64,000 nt of DNA from Aldrovandia affinis. Lineage: Eukaryota > Chordata > Actinopteri > Notacanthiformes > Halosauridae. The position numbers and the translations under genes were made by a program. The notes beneath the pieces are model-generated. The model worked only from the letters and a program-made list of their open reading frames with translations, searched no databases and was not told the DNA's origin. This document shows positions 32,173 to 43,800 of this stretch, in pieces. Numbering within the stretch: position 1 is the stretch's first letter; each line of letters starts with the position of its first letter. The stretch is taken from contig JAINUG010000007.1 of NCBI GenBank assembly GCA_029706075.1, forward strand, positions 5,953,501-6,017,500. The letters are read 5' to 3'.

Positions 32173-33938
32173 TAAGGATCATAGTTTTGTCTCTTCCTGT
32201 TCTACTTCCTCTGCATCTAACACTACATGCTACCTCCCTATCCCAGTCCATGTCTCCTCTTCTAGATTTCCTAGAAGGAGAGATTCTACTGGAGAAAATC
32301 CAAATCCCCTGTGGCTCTAACTAACTTCCACACACTCCAGGGTACCTTTTCCTCTAACCTCTCCTCTGCTAAGTCTGCATTTTTCCTTTCCAGGATTCAA
32401 TCTTCTGTTTCTAATCCTCAAAAACTCTACTCTACGTTTTCCTCTCTCCTCACCCCTCCTCCTCCCCCACCCCCTCCTCTCTAACCGTCGATGACTTTGC
32501 ATCCTTCTTTCACGAGAAGGTCGCAACTCCTTCCCCCCTTCCTCTCCCTCACCCATCTCGCTACCTAAACCTCTCACCCCTCTGTCCTCCTTCTCACCCC
32601 TCCCTGACTCGGACATCCTTCAACTTGTTCACTCCCACCGTCCCACCACCTGCCCTCTCGATCCCATTCCTTCCCCCCTCTTCCAGTCCATTGCTATGGA
32701 CATCCTCCCCTTTGTCTCCAATGTTATCAACTCCTCTCTTTCCACTGGCTCTGTCCCCTCTTCCCTCAAATGTGCTCATGTCGTCCCCCTCCTCAAAAAA
32801 CCCTCTCTGAATCCTGCTGTCATTTCAAACTACCGACTTGTCTCTCTCCTCCCATTCCTCCAAAACACTAGAGCGGGCTGTCTATAACCAACTGTCTGCT
32901 CATCTCCTACAGAACGACCTGCTTGGTCCTAACCAATCTGGGTTCAAGGCAGGCCACTCCACAGAGACTGCTCTCCTTGCGGTCACTGAGGCTCTTCACA
33001 TGGCTAAGTCCCAATCCCGTAGCTCCGTCCTCCTCCTTCTTGACCTGTCAGCTGCATTCGACACCGTGGACCACCAGATCCTGCTCTCATCTCTCGTCGA
33101 GATGGGAATCTCTGGATCTGCATTGACATGGTTCAAGTCCTACCTGGCTGATCGGTCCAACCAGGTGGCCTGGAGAGGATCCCTCTGCTTTCCCCACACC
33201 CTCTCTACCGGAGTCACGCAGGGCTCGGTGCTAGGCCCCGTCCTATTCTCCCTGTACACCAAGTCACTTGGTTCTGTTATCTCTGCTCACGGTTTTTCTT
33301 ATCACTGTTATGCCGATGACACTCAACTCTTTCTCTCCTTCTCGTAACCCCTCTACTCTCCTCTCTGCACTGGCTCCCCATCGCAGCACGCATCAGATTC
33401 AAATCACTGGTGCTTGCTTTTCAAGCGGCTAGAGGTACTGCTCCCCCATATCTCCAGTCACTCATCACTCCCTACACCCCAGCCAGACCCCTCCGCTCCG
33501 CCTCCTCTGGCAAACTGACTGCCCCATCCCTCCAGGCACCTGGCACCCGCTCCTCGCGGTCTCGTCTCTTCTCTGTTGGGACCACGGAAACACTTGCGAT
33601 CTTCCTCAAGAAACTTAAAACCCACCTTTTCAGACTCCACTACCACTAAATTCTGTACATCTAGCTAATTGTCATCACCACTGCCTACTTGCTCAACACT
33701 ATGTATCCCTGCTTACTCCATTTAAAAAAATAAAAATAAAAATATCAATTACTAACCTTTTCCTTCCCAGTGTTACAAGTTTGGTACACAGCTGCCTGCA
33801 ATGATGTCTATCACTGTATTACTGCACTGATCTCTTGCGTGAACTATGATTGTTCCTACCATGTATTTATGCATGTATTTATCTTGTAAGTCGCTCTGGA
33901 TAAGAGCGTCTGCTAAATGCTTAAAATGTAAAATGTAA
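32173..33938 (+). mobile_element. L2 LINE (UnaL2/ZfL2 type), RT to 3' tail
   Basis: The RT is well preserved at 32838-33347: LERAVYNQLSAHLLQNDLLG, GHSTETALLAV, LLLDLSAAFDTVDHQILLSS, GVTQGSVLGPVLFSLY and CYADDTQLFLSF with an intact YADD. After a deletion the C-terminus (LAFQAARGTAPPYLQSLITP, FLKKLKTHLFRLHYH and stop) follows at 33410-33649. The 3' UTR ends GTAAGTCGCTCTGGATAAGA, GCGTCTGCTAAATGC, then AAATGT repeats. That tail is shared with the SINEs here. A frame break near 32830 and the deletion make this copy inactive. Confidence 0.85.
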
Positions 33939-33944
33939 AAATAA

Positions 33945-35418
33945 GACTGTCTAGCATCCTTGATAGCCCTATTGTAGCTAGCAAGATGTTCTTTAAGAAT
34001 TTCATAATGAACCTGTAGCTTTGTCTTTTTCCATTTTCATTCAGCTTTATGGCCATTTCTTTTCAGCTGACTTACTTCTCCATTCCTCCATGGAGCCTTC
34101 TTTTTGGAGGAGGACTTCATTTTGACTGGAGCAACAATATCAAGGGTTGTTTTAAGTTTGCTATTAAACTGTTCACCAAATTGTCACAGCAGAAAGGCAA
34201 GACTAGCATAAGCATATCATTTACACAGTTTACAAACTTATCAGCTACTTCAGAATTAAAACAGCGCTTCTTGAAAATGTGTTGTAAATGTTCATGTTCT
34301 AAGGTGACTCTAACCTCAAAAAATACACATAAATGGTCAGACATAGCAACATCAATAATAGAGGATACAGTGGTACTTAGACCTCTAGAGGCAACCAAAT
34401 CCAAAGTGTGGCCATGTCTATGCGCTGGCCCGGTAACATGCTGGGTAAAATCAAAAGACTGTAGCAGATTTATAAAGTCCATAGCCTTGGAGTCTGAACC
34501 ATTGTCCACATGTACATTGAAATCTCCAGTCATAAGGACATAATCAGTTGATAAAATGGATAAAAGCTCTGCAAATTCATTAAGAAATACTGCGCTATGT
34601 TTAGGTGGTCGGTAAATAGTCAGGAAAAGCACAGGAGCATCACATTGCAGTACAAGGGTAAGATATTAAAAGGCAGAAAAATCCCCAATATAAATCTGTT
34701 TGCATGTTATATTGTCTGGATAAATACTTGCTAGTCTACCTCCTCTCCTGCCTTGCCTTACTGTATGAGAGAAGCCATCATTTGGAGAGGAGGCCTCAAT
34801 AAGTGAGGCTTTACCATCTGCACCTTAGCCATGTTTCTGTTAAAAAGATGAAATGAAGTTTATGCTGTTCAATCAGATCGCTAACCAAAAAAGTTGTATT
34901 TGTTAATGATCTTATGTTCAGTAATGCAAGTCTCAACTGCTTAGAAGCACTCACTGTTATCACAGAGAATCATTTTAACAAGGGAAATTCCAGCAAGTTA
35001 CTTCTATTAATGCTACGTGGGTTGTGCAGACCAGCAGAATATGCACTCTGATTACAGCGGTCAGAAATAACCGTTTGTATTGGAAGCGCGTGTAAAAAGT
35101 GACTAAAATCTAAAATAGCGTTTCCTACTGTGGGACAAAGTCAGACTGTGACAAATTTTGCTATGTTTCTTGACAGCATAAAAGCACCTCTACGGTTCGG
35201 ATGCAGTCCATCACGTTTATAAAAAGTAGGTCGCTCCCAAAATGTTTCCCAATTGTCAATAAAAACAATATGATGTGTTTTGCACCACTGTCTTAGCCAG
35301 TTGTTTAGAGAAAGCAGGCGGCTAAACATTTCATCACCTCGCCTAAAGCAAGGTATTGGACCAGACATCACAACATTCTTTTCGCTTGCTTGGAGGGTGT
35401 CAACGAGGGTTTTAAAAT
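33945..35418 (-). mobile_element. LINE in antisense, esterase end plus endonuclease
   Basis: On the minus strand an ORF1 esterase C-terminus (SGPIPCFRRGDEMFSRL, NNWLRQWCKTHHIVFIDNW, KRDGLHPNRRGAFMLSRN) holds the DxxH pair at 35141-35418. Then an endonuclease (GDFNVHVDN, HVTGPAHRHGHTLDLVASRG, SDHLCVFFEVRV) runs 34632-34117. It abuts the L2 3' end at 33938 and ends against another LINE at 35419. Confidence 0.75.
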
Positions 35419-35925
35419 GTTTTTTCAGATGACTTCTAACCTACTCAAACTCAATACCAATAAAACAGAGCTCATGGTTGTGGTATCCAAGACCCTGGTC
35501 CGGAAGCTTGGTGATCTGGTGCTGTCCATCTACGGCTGCTCCATCTACCCCTCCTCTGAAGTCCGTAACCTGGGTGTCATTCTTTGAGCCACATATAAAG
35601 TAAATCACCTAATCTGCCTTTTTTCACCTAAAGAACATATCCAGACATCACTCACCGACTCCATGGCAGAGACCCTCATCCATGCCTTTGTTACCTCTTG
35701 CTTGGACTACTGTAATGGAGTCCTATTTGGGGTGCCCAGTAAAGCCCTAGATAGGCTCCAGTATGTCCAGAACTCTGTGGCCAGGATTTTCACACAAACA
35801 ACACCCTGGCAGCACATCACCCCCACCCTCCAGCACCTCCACTGGCTCCCGGTCAAGTTCCGTGTCTCATTTCAAATTCCCATCCTCACCTATAAGTATC
35901 TCCATGATCTGCCCCAAAATACCTC
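35419..35925 (+). mobile_element. L2-clade LINE, RT C-terminal fragment
   Basis: Frames encode LLKLNTNKTELMVV, EVRNLGVIL, ETLIHAFVTSCLDYCNGVLF and QHLHWLPVKFRVSFQI, the thumb and C-terminal part of an L2-type RT. One frameshift and stops are present. Confidence 0.7.
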
Positions 35926-36040
35926 TCAGACAACTCTCTGTGTAAAGAAAAACTTCCTAGTATCTGTGTGGAATTTGCCATGAACTAATTTCCACCTGTG
36001 GCCTCTTGTTCTGCTGACCCCACTTATTGGTTATGTAAGG
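35926..36040 (-). mobile_element. short CR1 3' fragment, antisense
   Basis: Reverse complement reads AGCAGAACAAGAGGCCACAG through TTTTTCTTTACACAGAG, matching the CR1 3' region at 53480-53560. Confidence 0.65.
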
Positions 36041-36049
36041 GTGTGAAAA

Positions 36050-37126
36050 TAGTTTAGCACATATGAGATCTAAATAGCTAAAAACCTGTTTTTATCAGAA
36101 CTGGTCACATTTATTTCAGGCTGTGGGAGGGCTATATGCTAATTTACTGAATATTCATGATCGACACCTGAAAGATCTGTCAGATGGGCCATCTCTCTCT
36201 CAAAGGCCATCAGACAAAGACATCTTACAGAGTAGCCTACGCATTTCTTGCGACCAACAGAAGCCAGTTTGCCAAAATCCAAAGTATGTTTGGCAGTGGG
36301 CACAGGCACATGATCAAAAGTAGCCCGTTTTCTGGGTTTACGATATTTATCTTTAAACGTCTGTAGGAAAACAAAAGCAAAATCCGTGTCTACGAAGACA
36401 CGGAAAGACATAAACAAGACAAAACAAAATAACCAACGATCAGGAACAAACAAAACGTATCCAAAATCTTGGAATAAATTAAACGCTGGGAATCTAAACC
36501 ACAATAAGCACACAAACAAGTTCTCGAGAGGCAAGAAACATTAATCACAATAGGTATTATCAAGCTAAGCTAGATAATGTCCAAGCACCGAAACAGAATG
36601 CCAGCTGGTTAAATATCCTCCCGTTAAATATTCGCAGCAGTTCGCAATGATTCTGATTGTTTCACAAGCGTGACGTATAGCGTCACAAGACGCGGAATTC
36701 ATATATGTTCACGAGTATTTGAAAACATGGTAAATAAAATAAATATCAGCATACACCATCTGTTGCTGGCAGCTCGCAACCGTAAACACAGACAAGATGC
36801 AATATAATGTCGGGACATTGTTTACGCTGCGATTTCACACATGGCCCCACGCCCCTCCCCGAGACAAGCACCTAGTTACCATGTCAATAGAAGGGGGACG
36901 GAACTTCCAGGTAAAAAAGAGAGTAAAAGGCAAGGTTTACTTTTGGTCTAATTAACCTAATTTAAAAAATCTCATATTATTTTCCAGTGCTCAAATCTGA
37001 AAGTCACGATTCTAAGGTTTCTGTCAATGTTTTTGCCGCGTGTATGATAAAATCTTGCGACGTTAGAAATAGTAATATACTTTTATTGCTGCTGGACTCG
37101 TCGACGATCCCGTCGACCTCAGGGGG
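36050..37126 (+). mobile_element. piggyBac-like non-autonomous element, left end missing
   Basis: It matches the element at 49026-50987 over the left-internal block (GATCTAAATAGCTAAAAACC) and the right half (ATGGCCCCACGCCCCTCCCC). The right end is GACCTCAGGGGG followed by TTAA at 37127-37130. Only a single copy of the internal ~220-bp unit is present. The left terminal repeat is not found. Confidence 0.7.
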
Positions 37127-37130
37127 TTAA

Positions 37131-37514
37131 AATTCAAAGTACGTAGAGGGCCATTGAGAAATCAGTGTCTTGTCATGAGGGGTTACTGAGAGAAAGGGAC
37201 AGATGTGTTTGTCTTGTAATATCTTTGCTGCTCTTGCTGACCCATTAACTCTTTATACACCACTGAATGCCTTCTCAGTCTGCAAAGGGTACCAGGTGTG
37301 TTCTGCATTCTAGGACTGCCCAAATGGAGTACAGAGTTTGGATATTTGTATTGTATCTTTAGCTTTTGAAGGTACCTTTAATCACAAGCCAAAGTTGTTT
37401 TTATGACTTCTACATATACTCTAACAGATAATATATCTACGTTTTTATACATTTTTCAAAACGTTTTGCACACTCTTATGAACGTGATGTGTAATCAAAG
37501 TAAATGCCTCTTAC
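37131..37514. other. CSTPP1 intron 6, flank of exon 6; no recognised feature
   Basis: No repeat recognised. This contains the exon 6 donor region. Confidence 0.35.
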
Positions 37515-37710
37515 TTGTACTTATATCTCTCACACAGCACCTCCATGCAAGTGCAGAAGAGAGAGGAGTCCACGCCCTCCTGTGCTTCAGTCTTGTCAGT
37601 GATGAGCTGGGGGAGCTGTTCCAAGGAGGCAGAGGTAGGGACTATCACCGTGTTGGGACTTTTCCCAGAGAGCAGGTCTTGGTAGATCATGGAAACACTC
37701 TCTAAAAATT
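37515..37710 (-). CDS. cstpp1: CSTPP1 coding exon 6
   Basis: This is the largest internal exon (196 bp). It encodes EFLESVSMIYQDLLSGKSPN, TVIVPTSAS, then a variable Gln/Thr-rich stretch and EGVDSSLFCTCMEVLCERYK. Human CSTPP1 has EFLDSVAAIYQDLLSGKNPN, TVIVPTSSS and EGVEASLFYQCLENLCDRHK in the same order and spacing. The acceptor is CTCCCTTGCAG. The strong donor TACAA/GTAAGAGG lies just before an in-frame stop. It joins exon 5 within a Glu codon (G/AA). Confidence 0.92.
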
Positions 37711-38035
37711 CTGCAAGGGAGGAATTAGTTAAGTCCCAAATGAAAGGATGCACTGATGTACTGTCATTCATCACAGTATGAGACTTTTTCTCCAGTAATA
37801 AATGTCCCCCCTGTTGTCCTCCTAAAAGTTCCCCTGCACTTTTAAGGAGGGTTAAGCTGCACTTTTATTATTATTGTTTGCACAACATTTAAGCATATGG
37901 GTAAGGTGTTTGACTGTTGTCCACAGACATGTTTTGTCCTGCCGTTTTGTCATTTTTGGTCTCAGGGTGGAATATACAATTACCATGGTGCATGTTTCCA
38001 CACAAATACCATCTTCTCCACATACATTGCAGAAG
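37711..38035. other. CSTPP1 intron 5; no recognised feature
   Basis: No repeat recognised before the SINE. Confidence 0.35.
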
Positions 38036-38271
38036 TAGGCGGCAGTGTTAGCATAATGGTTAAGGAACTGGGCTTGTAACACAAAGGTTGCAGGTTCAAA
38101 CCCAGGTGGGGCACTGCCGTTGTACCCTTAAGCAAGGTACTTAACCCGGATTGCTTCAGTAAAATATCCAGCTGTATAAATGGATTGTATGCAAAAAGAA
38201 AATGTGAGACTGGGTAAGTCGCTCTGGATAACAGCGTCTGCTAAGGGCCTGTAATGTAATGTAATGTAATG
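38036..38271 (+). mobile_element. V-SINE-like SINE with (TGTAA)n tail
   Basis: The head is GTTAGCATAATGGTTAAGGA with B box GGTTCAAACCCAG, then GTACCCTTAAGCAAGGTACT, then GTAAGTCGCTCTGGATAACA. It ends in about five TGTAA units, the terminal repeat used by UnaL2. GAAGTA flanks both ends. Confidence 0.85.
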
Positions 38272-39173
38272 GAAGTAATTTTCCCCAGAAAAGTAAATCT
38301 GCAGATTTAATGTGTGCAACCCTGATAATACAATATATTATGGGATTGTTCATAATTGATCCATGGAGCAGGTAGGTCCCAAGAAGGTCCACAGTGTAGG
38401 GAAGGGGTACATCCCAAAAGCATACTTGTTTTTTCATATTGTGAAAATTCCTGCTTCCACAGAATTGTTCCCTCACAAAACACAAGAGAAAATGTGAAGT
38501 GAAATACAATTCACACAAAGAGCCCGAGGGTACCTCCTAATATGGGTATGCACTGAACTGAGAATATCAGTTTAGTTACGCAGTTACCCTGCATTCATAA
38601 AAAATTCATAAAACTGCTTCACATGGAAACATCTCCCAAGGGCTACATAAATATTCTACAAGGAGAAGGTACTAGAACCTGGAGAAAAATCTGTCACAAC
38701 ATAAATCGGTGTTGACAAAAACGATCCCTTCCCTGCCCTGCAGATTTCATTAATGAAGGTGTGGATGACAGACATTAGGAACAACATCTCATGGAAATGC
38801 TGAGGGAACCATTGTGGATGGCAACTTCCCTGCAAAATTGAAAGCACAATTCTCCCTGCACAATTCCTTCTGATTGGCTGGGAGACTCTAACAACAGAAG
38901 GGGGAAACAAATACACAAATGCAGCTAGATTGCCTACGCGGCAGCAGATCAAATCTTCCACTGCGCTTTTCTACAGACTGGAGTATGGAGCATGTCAGTC
39001 AATGCACAGAGATGGCCACATTTACTGAGCTGCAAACGTAATGTTAATTGAAAGCAAAGGAAAGTTTGTTCTTCAGTTATGTTCATTCTATATGTTCATT
39101 GACAATAATTACTTTTCAAACATCCTGTTTAAACAAGAAGCAGTGCATGTGTAAACGTTATTTTTGTACTCAC
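38272..39173. other. CSTPP1 intron 5; no recognised feature
   Basis: This 900-bp stretch shows no coding signature or classified repeat and may be older unique intron sequence. Confidence 0.35.
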
Positions 39174-39259
39174 CTTCGAAGTAGAACTGGATCTGAAAGG
39201 CATAGAGGAAGTCGGTAAAGGACATAGGGCAGTCCATGGCATCGTCCATCAGCACAATC
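39174..39259 (-). CDS. cstpp1: CSTPP1 coding exon 5
   Basis: The 86-bp exon encodes IVLMDDAMDCPMSFTDFLYA followed by FQIQFYFE. This is almost the human IVLMDDAMDCLMSFSDFLFA then FQIQFYYS and is the most conserved part of the protein. The acceptor GTCTGTTTGAAAG has a poor pyrimidine tract; the donor is GAAG/GTGAGTAC. It completes an Arg codon begun by exon 4 (AG/G). Confidence 0.92.
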
Positions 39260-39529
39260 CTTTCAAACAGACACCACATTAGACATTTCACAGACCTGGC
39301 CTAAGCAGATACACAGACTGTCCCACATCACCCTGAAACCAAGGAAATATAGCGCACAAATGAATTGCCGTGTGATAGAGCATACACACCTGCGGCCAGC
39401 AGCCGGCTTTCTGCTTCAGAATTCTCTGATGAATTCTGATTTGCCAGTTACAAAAAGGAGACTTTTACACTGGACTTTACAATCCGCTGGAGTTACAATT
39501 TTGCATTGGGTCAGTTGTTGAGAAAAAAG

Positions 39530-40300
39530 GTGACAATGAAGGCCATTGGGTTGTGGTGGTAATTGAAATGTATAGGGTGCTCTATATTTTGGTGAATGTT
39601 TATGGTTTCAAAAGCAGAGCAAAATATATTGTTATTTTTGCATGTATGGGCAGTCTTATTAGAGAATAAGAAAATTCAAGTAATGTTTTGTGGGAGGTGA
39701 TTTTAATACTGCCCCAGATGATTGCTTGGATATACATCCCTCTAGACATTCCGTTCATTCCTTCAATAATCTGCATCTCAATATTAGCATGAAGTGTGAT
39801 GTGATGTCTGGCATGGCTGTATGCAACAGTTCTCCTGGTTTAGTTCAATTGGTAAGCAACTGAAATCCAGAATTGATTATTGGGTTATATTCTCTAATCT
39901 ATTAAATCATGTTAGTCATTGTGATAGATCAGTTTCTCCTTTGACAGAGCATAGCTGTGTCTCTTTATCTCTTACTACTGATGATTATACATTTCAGCCT
40001 ATACTCTAAACCAGAAGTCCCCAACCACCGGGCTGTGGCAAATTTTATTTCCATTTTATTGACTATCGCAGTCTGCAGGGTGTTTTATTTTGAAAAATGA
40101 CCACTTCCGTCTGTGTGCCTCTTTTCTGCACTTGTCTCAGTTTTTTTTTCCATGCACTCCCCCGGTCCGTGGAAAAATCTTCTTGCATGAAACCGGTCCG
40201 TGGTGCAAAAAAGGTTGGGGACCGCTGCTCTAAACTACATTAGTAATGAATATATCAATATTTGTGTGACAAACAAATAGGTTTGTTAGGCACACAAAAG
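39530..40300 (+). mobile_element. L1/Tx1-like LINE endonuclease fragment
   Basis: Frames include EMYRVLYILVNVYGFKSRAK, GGDFNTAPDDCLDIHPS, HSVHSFNNLHLNIS, KSRIDYWVIFSNLLNHVSHC and TEHSCVSLSLTTDDYTFQP. The GGDFN block and the C-terminal block indicate an L1/Tx1-type endonuclease. Part of the centre is deleted and a hAT MITE (40012-40227) interrupts the end. Confidence 0.65.
40012..40227. mobile_element. 216-bp hAT MITE
   Basis: The left end CAGAAGTCCCCAACCACCGG and right end GGTTGGGGACCGCTG are inverted. A perfect 8-bp CTCTAAAC duplication flanks it (40004-40011 and 40228-40235). It contains the CCGGTCCGTGG motifs typical of this common vertebrate hAT family. Confidence 0.85.
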
Positions 40301-40433
40301 GTGTGTAGAAATTTGCTCTATGTCAGGTTGTGATTATACATGATGCCAAAGCCCTGTCTTGCAGTATTTCATTATGACCTTAAACAATGCATGAGTTTAG
40401 CATAAGACCCTGGCCAAATGTTTGCAGACTAAC

Positions 40434-40518
40434 CTTGCTGCCTTTTGCACTATCTCCACTGGAAAATCTGGACAGAGCAGCTGCAGGAGAGAGCTGTAGT
40501 CCACCATGGCCAGGAGGT
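40434..40518 (-). CDS. cstpp1: CSTPP1 coding exon 4
   Basis: The exon encodes DLLAMVDYSSLLQLLCPDFP then VEIVQKAA and is 85 bp, too short to stand out as an open frame. It parallels the human DLLTMKEYHCLLQLLCPDFP then LELTQKAA. The acceptor is TTTGTATTCCAG; the donor is GCAAG/GTTAGT, a weaker GTTAGT type. Both junctions keep phase (G/AC with exon 3, AG/G with exon 5). Confidence 0.92.
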
Positions 40519-40539
40519 CTGGAATACAAACACACGGCG

Positions 40540-40819
40540 AGACAGTCATACAAAAAAACCTTGTAATATTTCCCAAGTCAGCACTCCTGGATCTCGAGGA
40601 AGAATTTCAGAACAATTTCACAAAACCTAGGCTAATGATTAGATCCTGATAGGTATGGACAGCTGAACAGCTCAAAAGTCTGCTGAAAATCAGTTTCAAA
40701 CAATATACGGACAAGAACAACAGGCTTCCGTCCTTCGGGCTTGGAAGCCTAATTATTATTGGTGGGATACCTGCTTAGTGGAAACATGCAGAACACATCA
40801 GCTACAAATAGCTGTGCTA
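40540..40819. other. CSTPP1 intron 3; no recognised feature
   Basis: No classified repeat between exon 4 and the LINE 5' end. Confidence 0.3.
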
Positions 40820-43800
40820 TTTGGTCCCGTTTCCGGTGCGGAGACGCCATTGCTGTCGACTTGTTGACTGGCTGTTGAGCTGGCTGTGAAAAGTGCTATT
40901 TATTTTAAAACCTTTTAAAATTTTTACTCCTCTTAAAGTTTTAAAGTTTTTAATTAGGCTACTACTTGTTATCTGTTTTGTTCCCCTTTCCCTCATCGGC
41001 TTTGCCGGAGTATTTTATCCGTGTTTGTGCTCTGCATGTTTTAACCCAAATGTAGTTAGCCTCTTTATTATTTTGTCTTTTTTGTTTTTGTTGGTATCCT
41101 GGGTGGGGGTACGCTTCGGGGTGCGGGCGAACCCGTAAATGGTTCTTCCTTACACGCGCGAGTTCAGCGTTTAAAGCCGCCTCGAGCCCGGTAACCCATC
41201 GGAAGACTAGAGAGGAAGTTTATCTAGGTAGGCTACTGTTGGGTTGTCTCGTGCAGACACGCCTGTCCCGGATGATTTATTCACAATTGCACTGCTAATT
41301 TATATGTGTCTGTTTATTCGGATATTAATCTTGGCCGTGAGTAGAAACGGGTGTTTTCTTTTCTTTCCTTTTGCGTGTGAGTGGCTGACGCGAGTATCTT
41401 TATGGCATAGCAACCCCGTAAACACTGACCACGCGTTTGTGGAAACAATTGTAGCATTTGTGCTTTTGTGGGTTTATTGTAGTCTCCAGCGATTTTCGCA
41501 GGGTTGAACAATTAGCAGTATGTCACAAATTGACAGGGAAGATAAAAGACTAATGAAATGTAAATTCTGTCACATGTTTATTGTTGTACATAATCAAGAT
41601 TTTATAGCTGACTATGAGTGCGAAAAATGCAAGGAAAACACTGAGTTACAGGAAAGGACTTTAACTTTAACAGAAATGTTCATGCGGAGAGAGTGTTGGA
41701 CACTACATTTAATAGTATATGTTTACAATCTGAAATGGCGCCCCCCACACCCAGAAACTCTACTGGCAGATGGGTTACTCAAAGACGCAAAACAAAAGCC
41801 CCTCCACTTTCCACTTCCACAGAACTCGCTCATACAAACAGATATGAGGTTCTAAGCGACTTTGAGGAAGAACTGTCTACATTAAGTGAGGACGTAGGCC
41901 CGAGTGGGCAAACCTCTCAGAGTAATAGTGTAATAAAAAAGGCAAAACAAGGAAATGTAATAATAGGGGACTCGATGCTGAGAAATGTAACTCTCTCTAA
42001 CGCTAGATTCAGTTGTCTATCTGGAGCTAGGGCAACTGATATTGAAGCAAATTTGAAATTCCAAGGAAAGGCACATAACTACAACAATATCATTATCCAC
42101 ATCAGAACAAACGACGTCCGTCTTAAACAATCTGAGATAACTAAGAGAAATATCATCTCTGTGCAACGTAGCAAAAAAAGTATCCGAAGCTGTCACTTGT
42201 TCAGGCCCTATTCCGATCCGTCGAGGCAATTAAACTTTCAGCAGGTTGCTCTCGTTAAATAATTGGATGTCTAAATGGTGTGCTTCAAACGGCTTTGGCT
42301 ACATAGATAATTGGACCGGCTTCCTTAAAAAACCCAAACTGCTACATAGAGACGGTCTGCACCCATCTGATCTAGGGTCCACCCTTATTGCAAAAAATCT
42401 AGAACATAGTCTGAGTTTAAGTAGTTTCTGACATACAGTACCTACACAGGAATTTTCGGATTCCAAATCTATAGCAGTGCCGAATTCGTGTCAAAAACAC
42501 CATCTAATTATGGAACAGGAGTCTGCTCGAAAGGCCTCTTCTTTCGTGCATAATAAACTTGAACCTGCTATTATTCCCTCCATGATTACCACACGTAGAA
42601 AATGTGGGCAGAGACTACAGAGGGGACTGAATGTCGATAACCTGATTAAAATTAAATTTTTTAACTGCCCCAAAAATAGCATATGCTCTAATACGAACAT
42701 TAATATGGCACTTTTTAATGTCAGATCACTTACTAATAAGAGCGTTTTAATTAATGATTTTATTTCAGAGAAGAAATTGCACTTTTTATTCCTTGTCGAG
42801 GCTTGGCTGAAGAGCGACGGCTCTGCAACCCTTGTTGAATCATGCCCCCCAAACTACGGGTCTATTCAATCAATCAGACAGAATAAAAGAGGTGGGGGTT
42901 TAGCCGTAATTCTTTCAGACCAATTTTGCTGAACCCAGATTGATTTAGGTACATTTCTTTTCTTCAAATATCTTGCCATCGTCTTAAAAGCAGAGTCAAA
43001 CATACTTATCTTAACAGTTTACAGACCACCAAAACAATCCTCAGAATTCCTTTCTGAAATCTCTGAACTATTATCTACTGTCATCATGAGAATAATCATA
43101 ACAGAATAATCATAACTGGTGACATGAATATTCACATCAACCGTAGTACGGACTTGAAGGCCATGGACTTCTTGGATATCTTAGACAACCTAGGATTAAT
43201 TCAACACGTTAAAGAAGATACCCATAGATTAGGCAACACACTTGATCTGGTAATATCTCATGGGATAGGCACTGAAAATGTCTCAGTATCCGATATAACT
43301 GTCTCTGATCATTTCTGTGTTTTTTTTTATGTTCTCCTAAATGCACCGAGCAATAAAAGAAAAGTACTACTATGAATAAATAGTACTATCCGTGCCCAAA
43401 AAAGGGTATGCAGAGCAGCTGAACGAACTTGGAGGAAATCTAAACTGGAGATACACAGCAGCATTTTTAAGGAGCATATTATTGCATATAATAATGTCAT
43501 TCGCTCCGAGAGAAAAGCCTATTTCTCAAGGATCATTGCAGAGAACAATGGCAATTCCAGGGTATTATTTTCAACAATTGACCAGCTTTTAAACCCTGTA
43601 CCAATTTCGGACCCTCTCGGTATGGCGTCTGCCGAAAAATGCGATGAATTTGCTCAGTTTTAATTAATTAATTAAAAAATAACAACCATTCGGGCAGGTA
43701 TTGTCAGACATATTAATGACGCACACGAGCTATCTTCTGACAATAAAGCAACCTTGAAGCATTTTAATAGTATCTCTGAAGCTGATCTTAATAAAATCGT

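Noticed and set aside
32317-32616. Arg/Glu/Gly-rich minus-strand open frame
   Set aside because: It is the complement of a C/T-rich L2 region and has no independent support.
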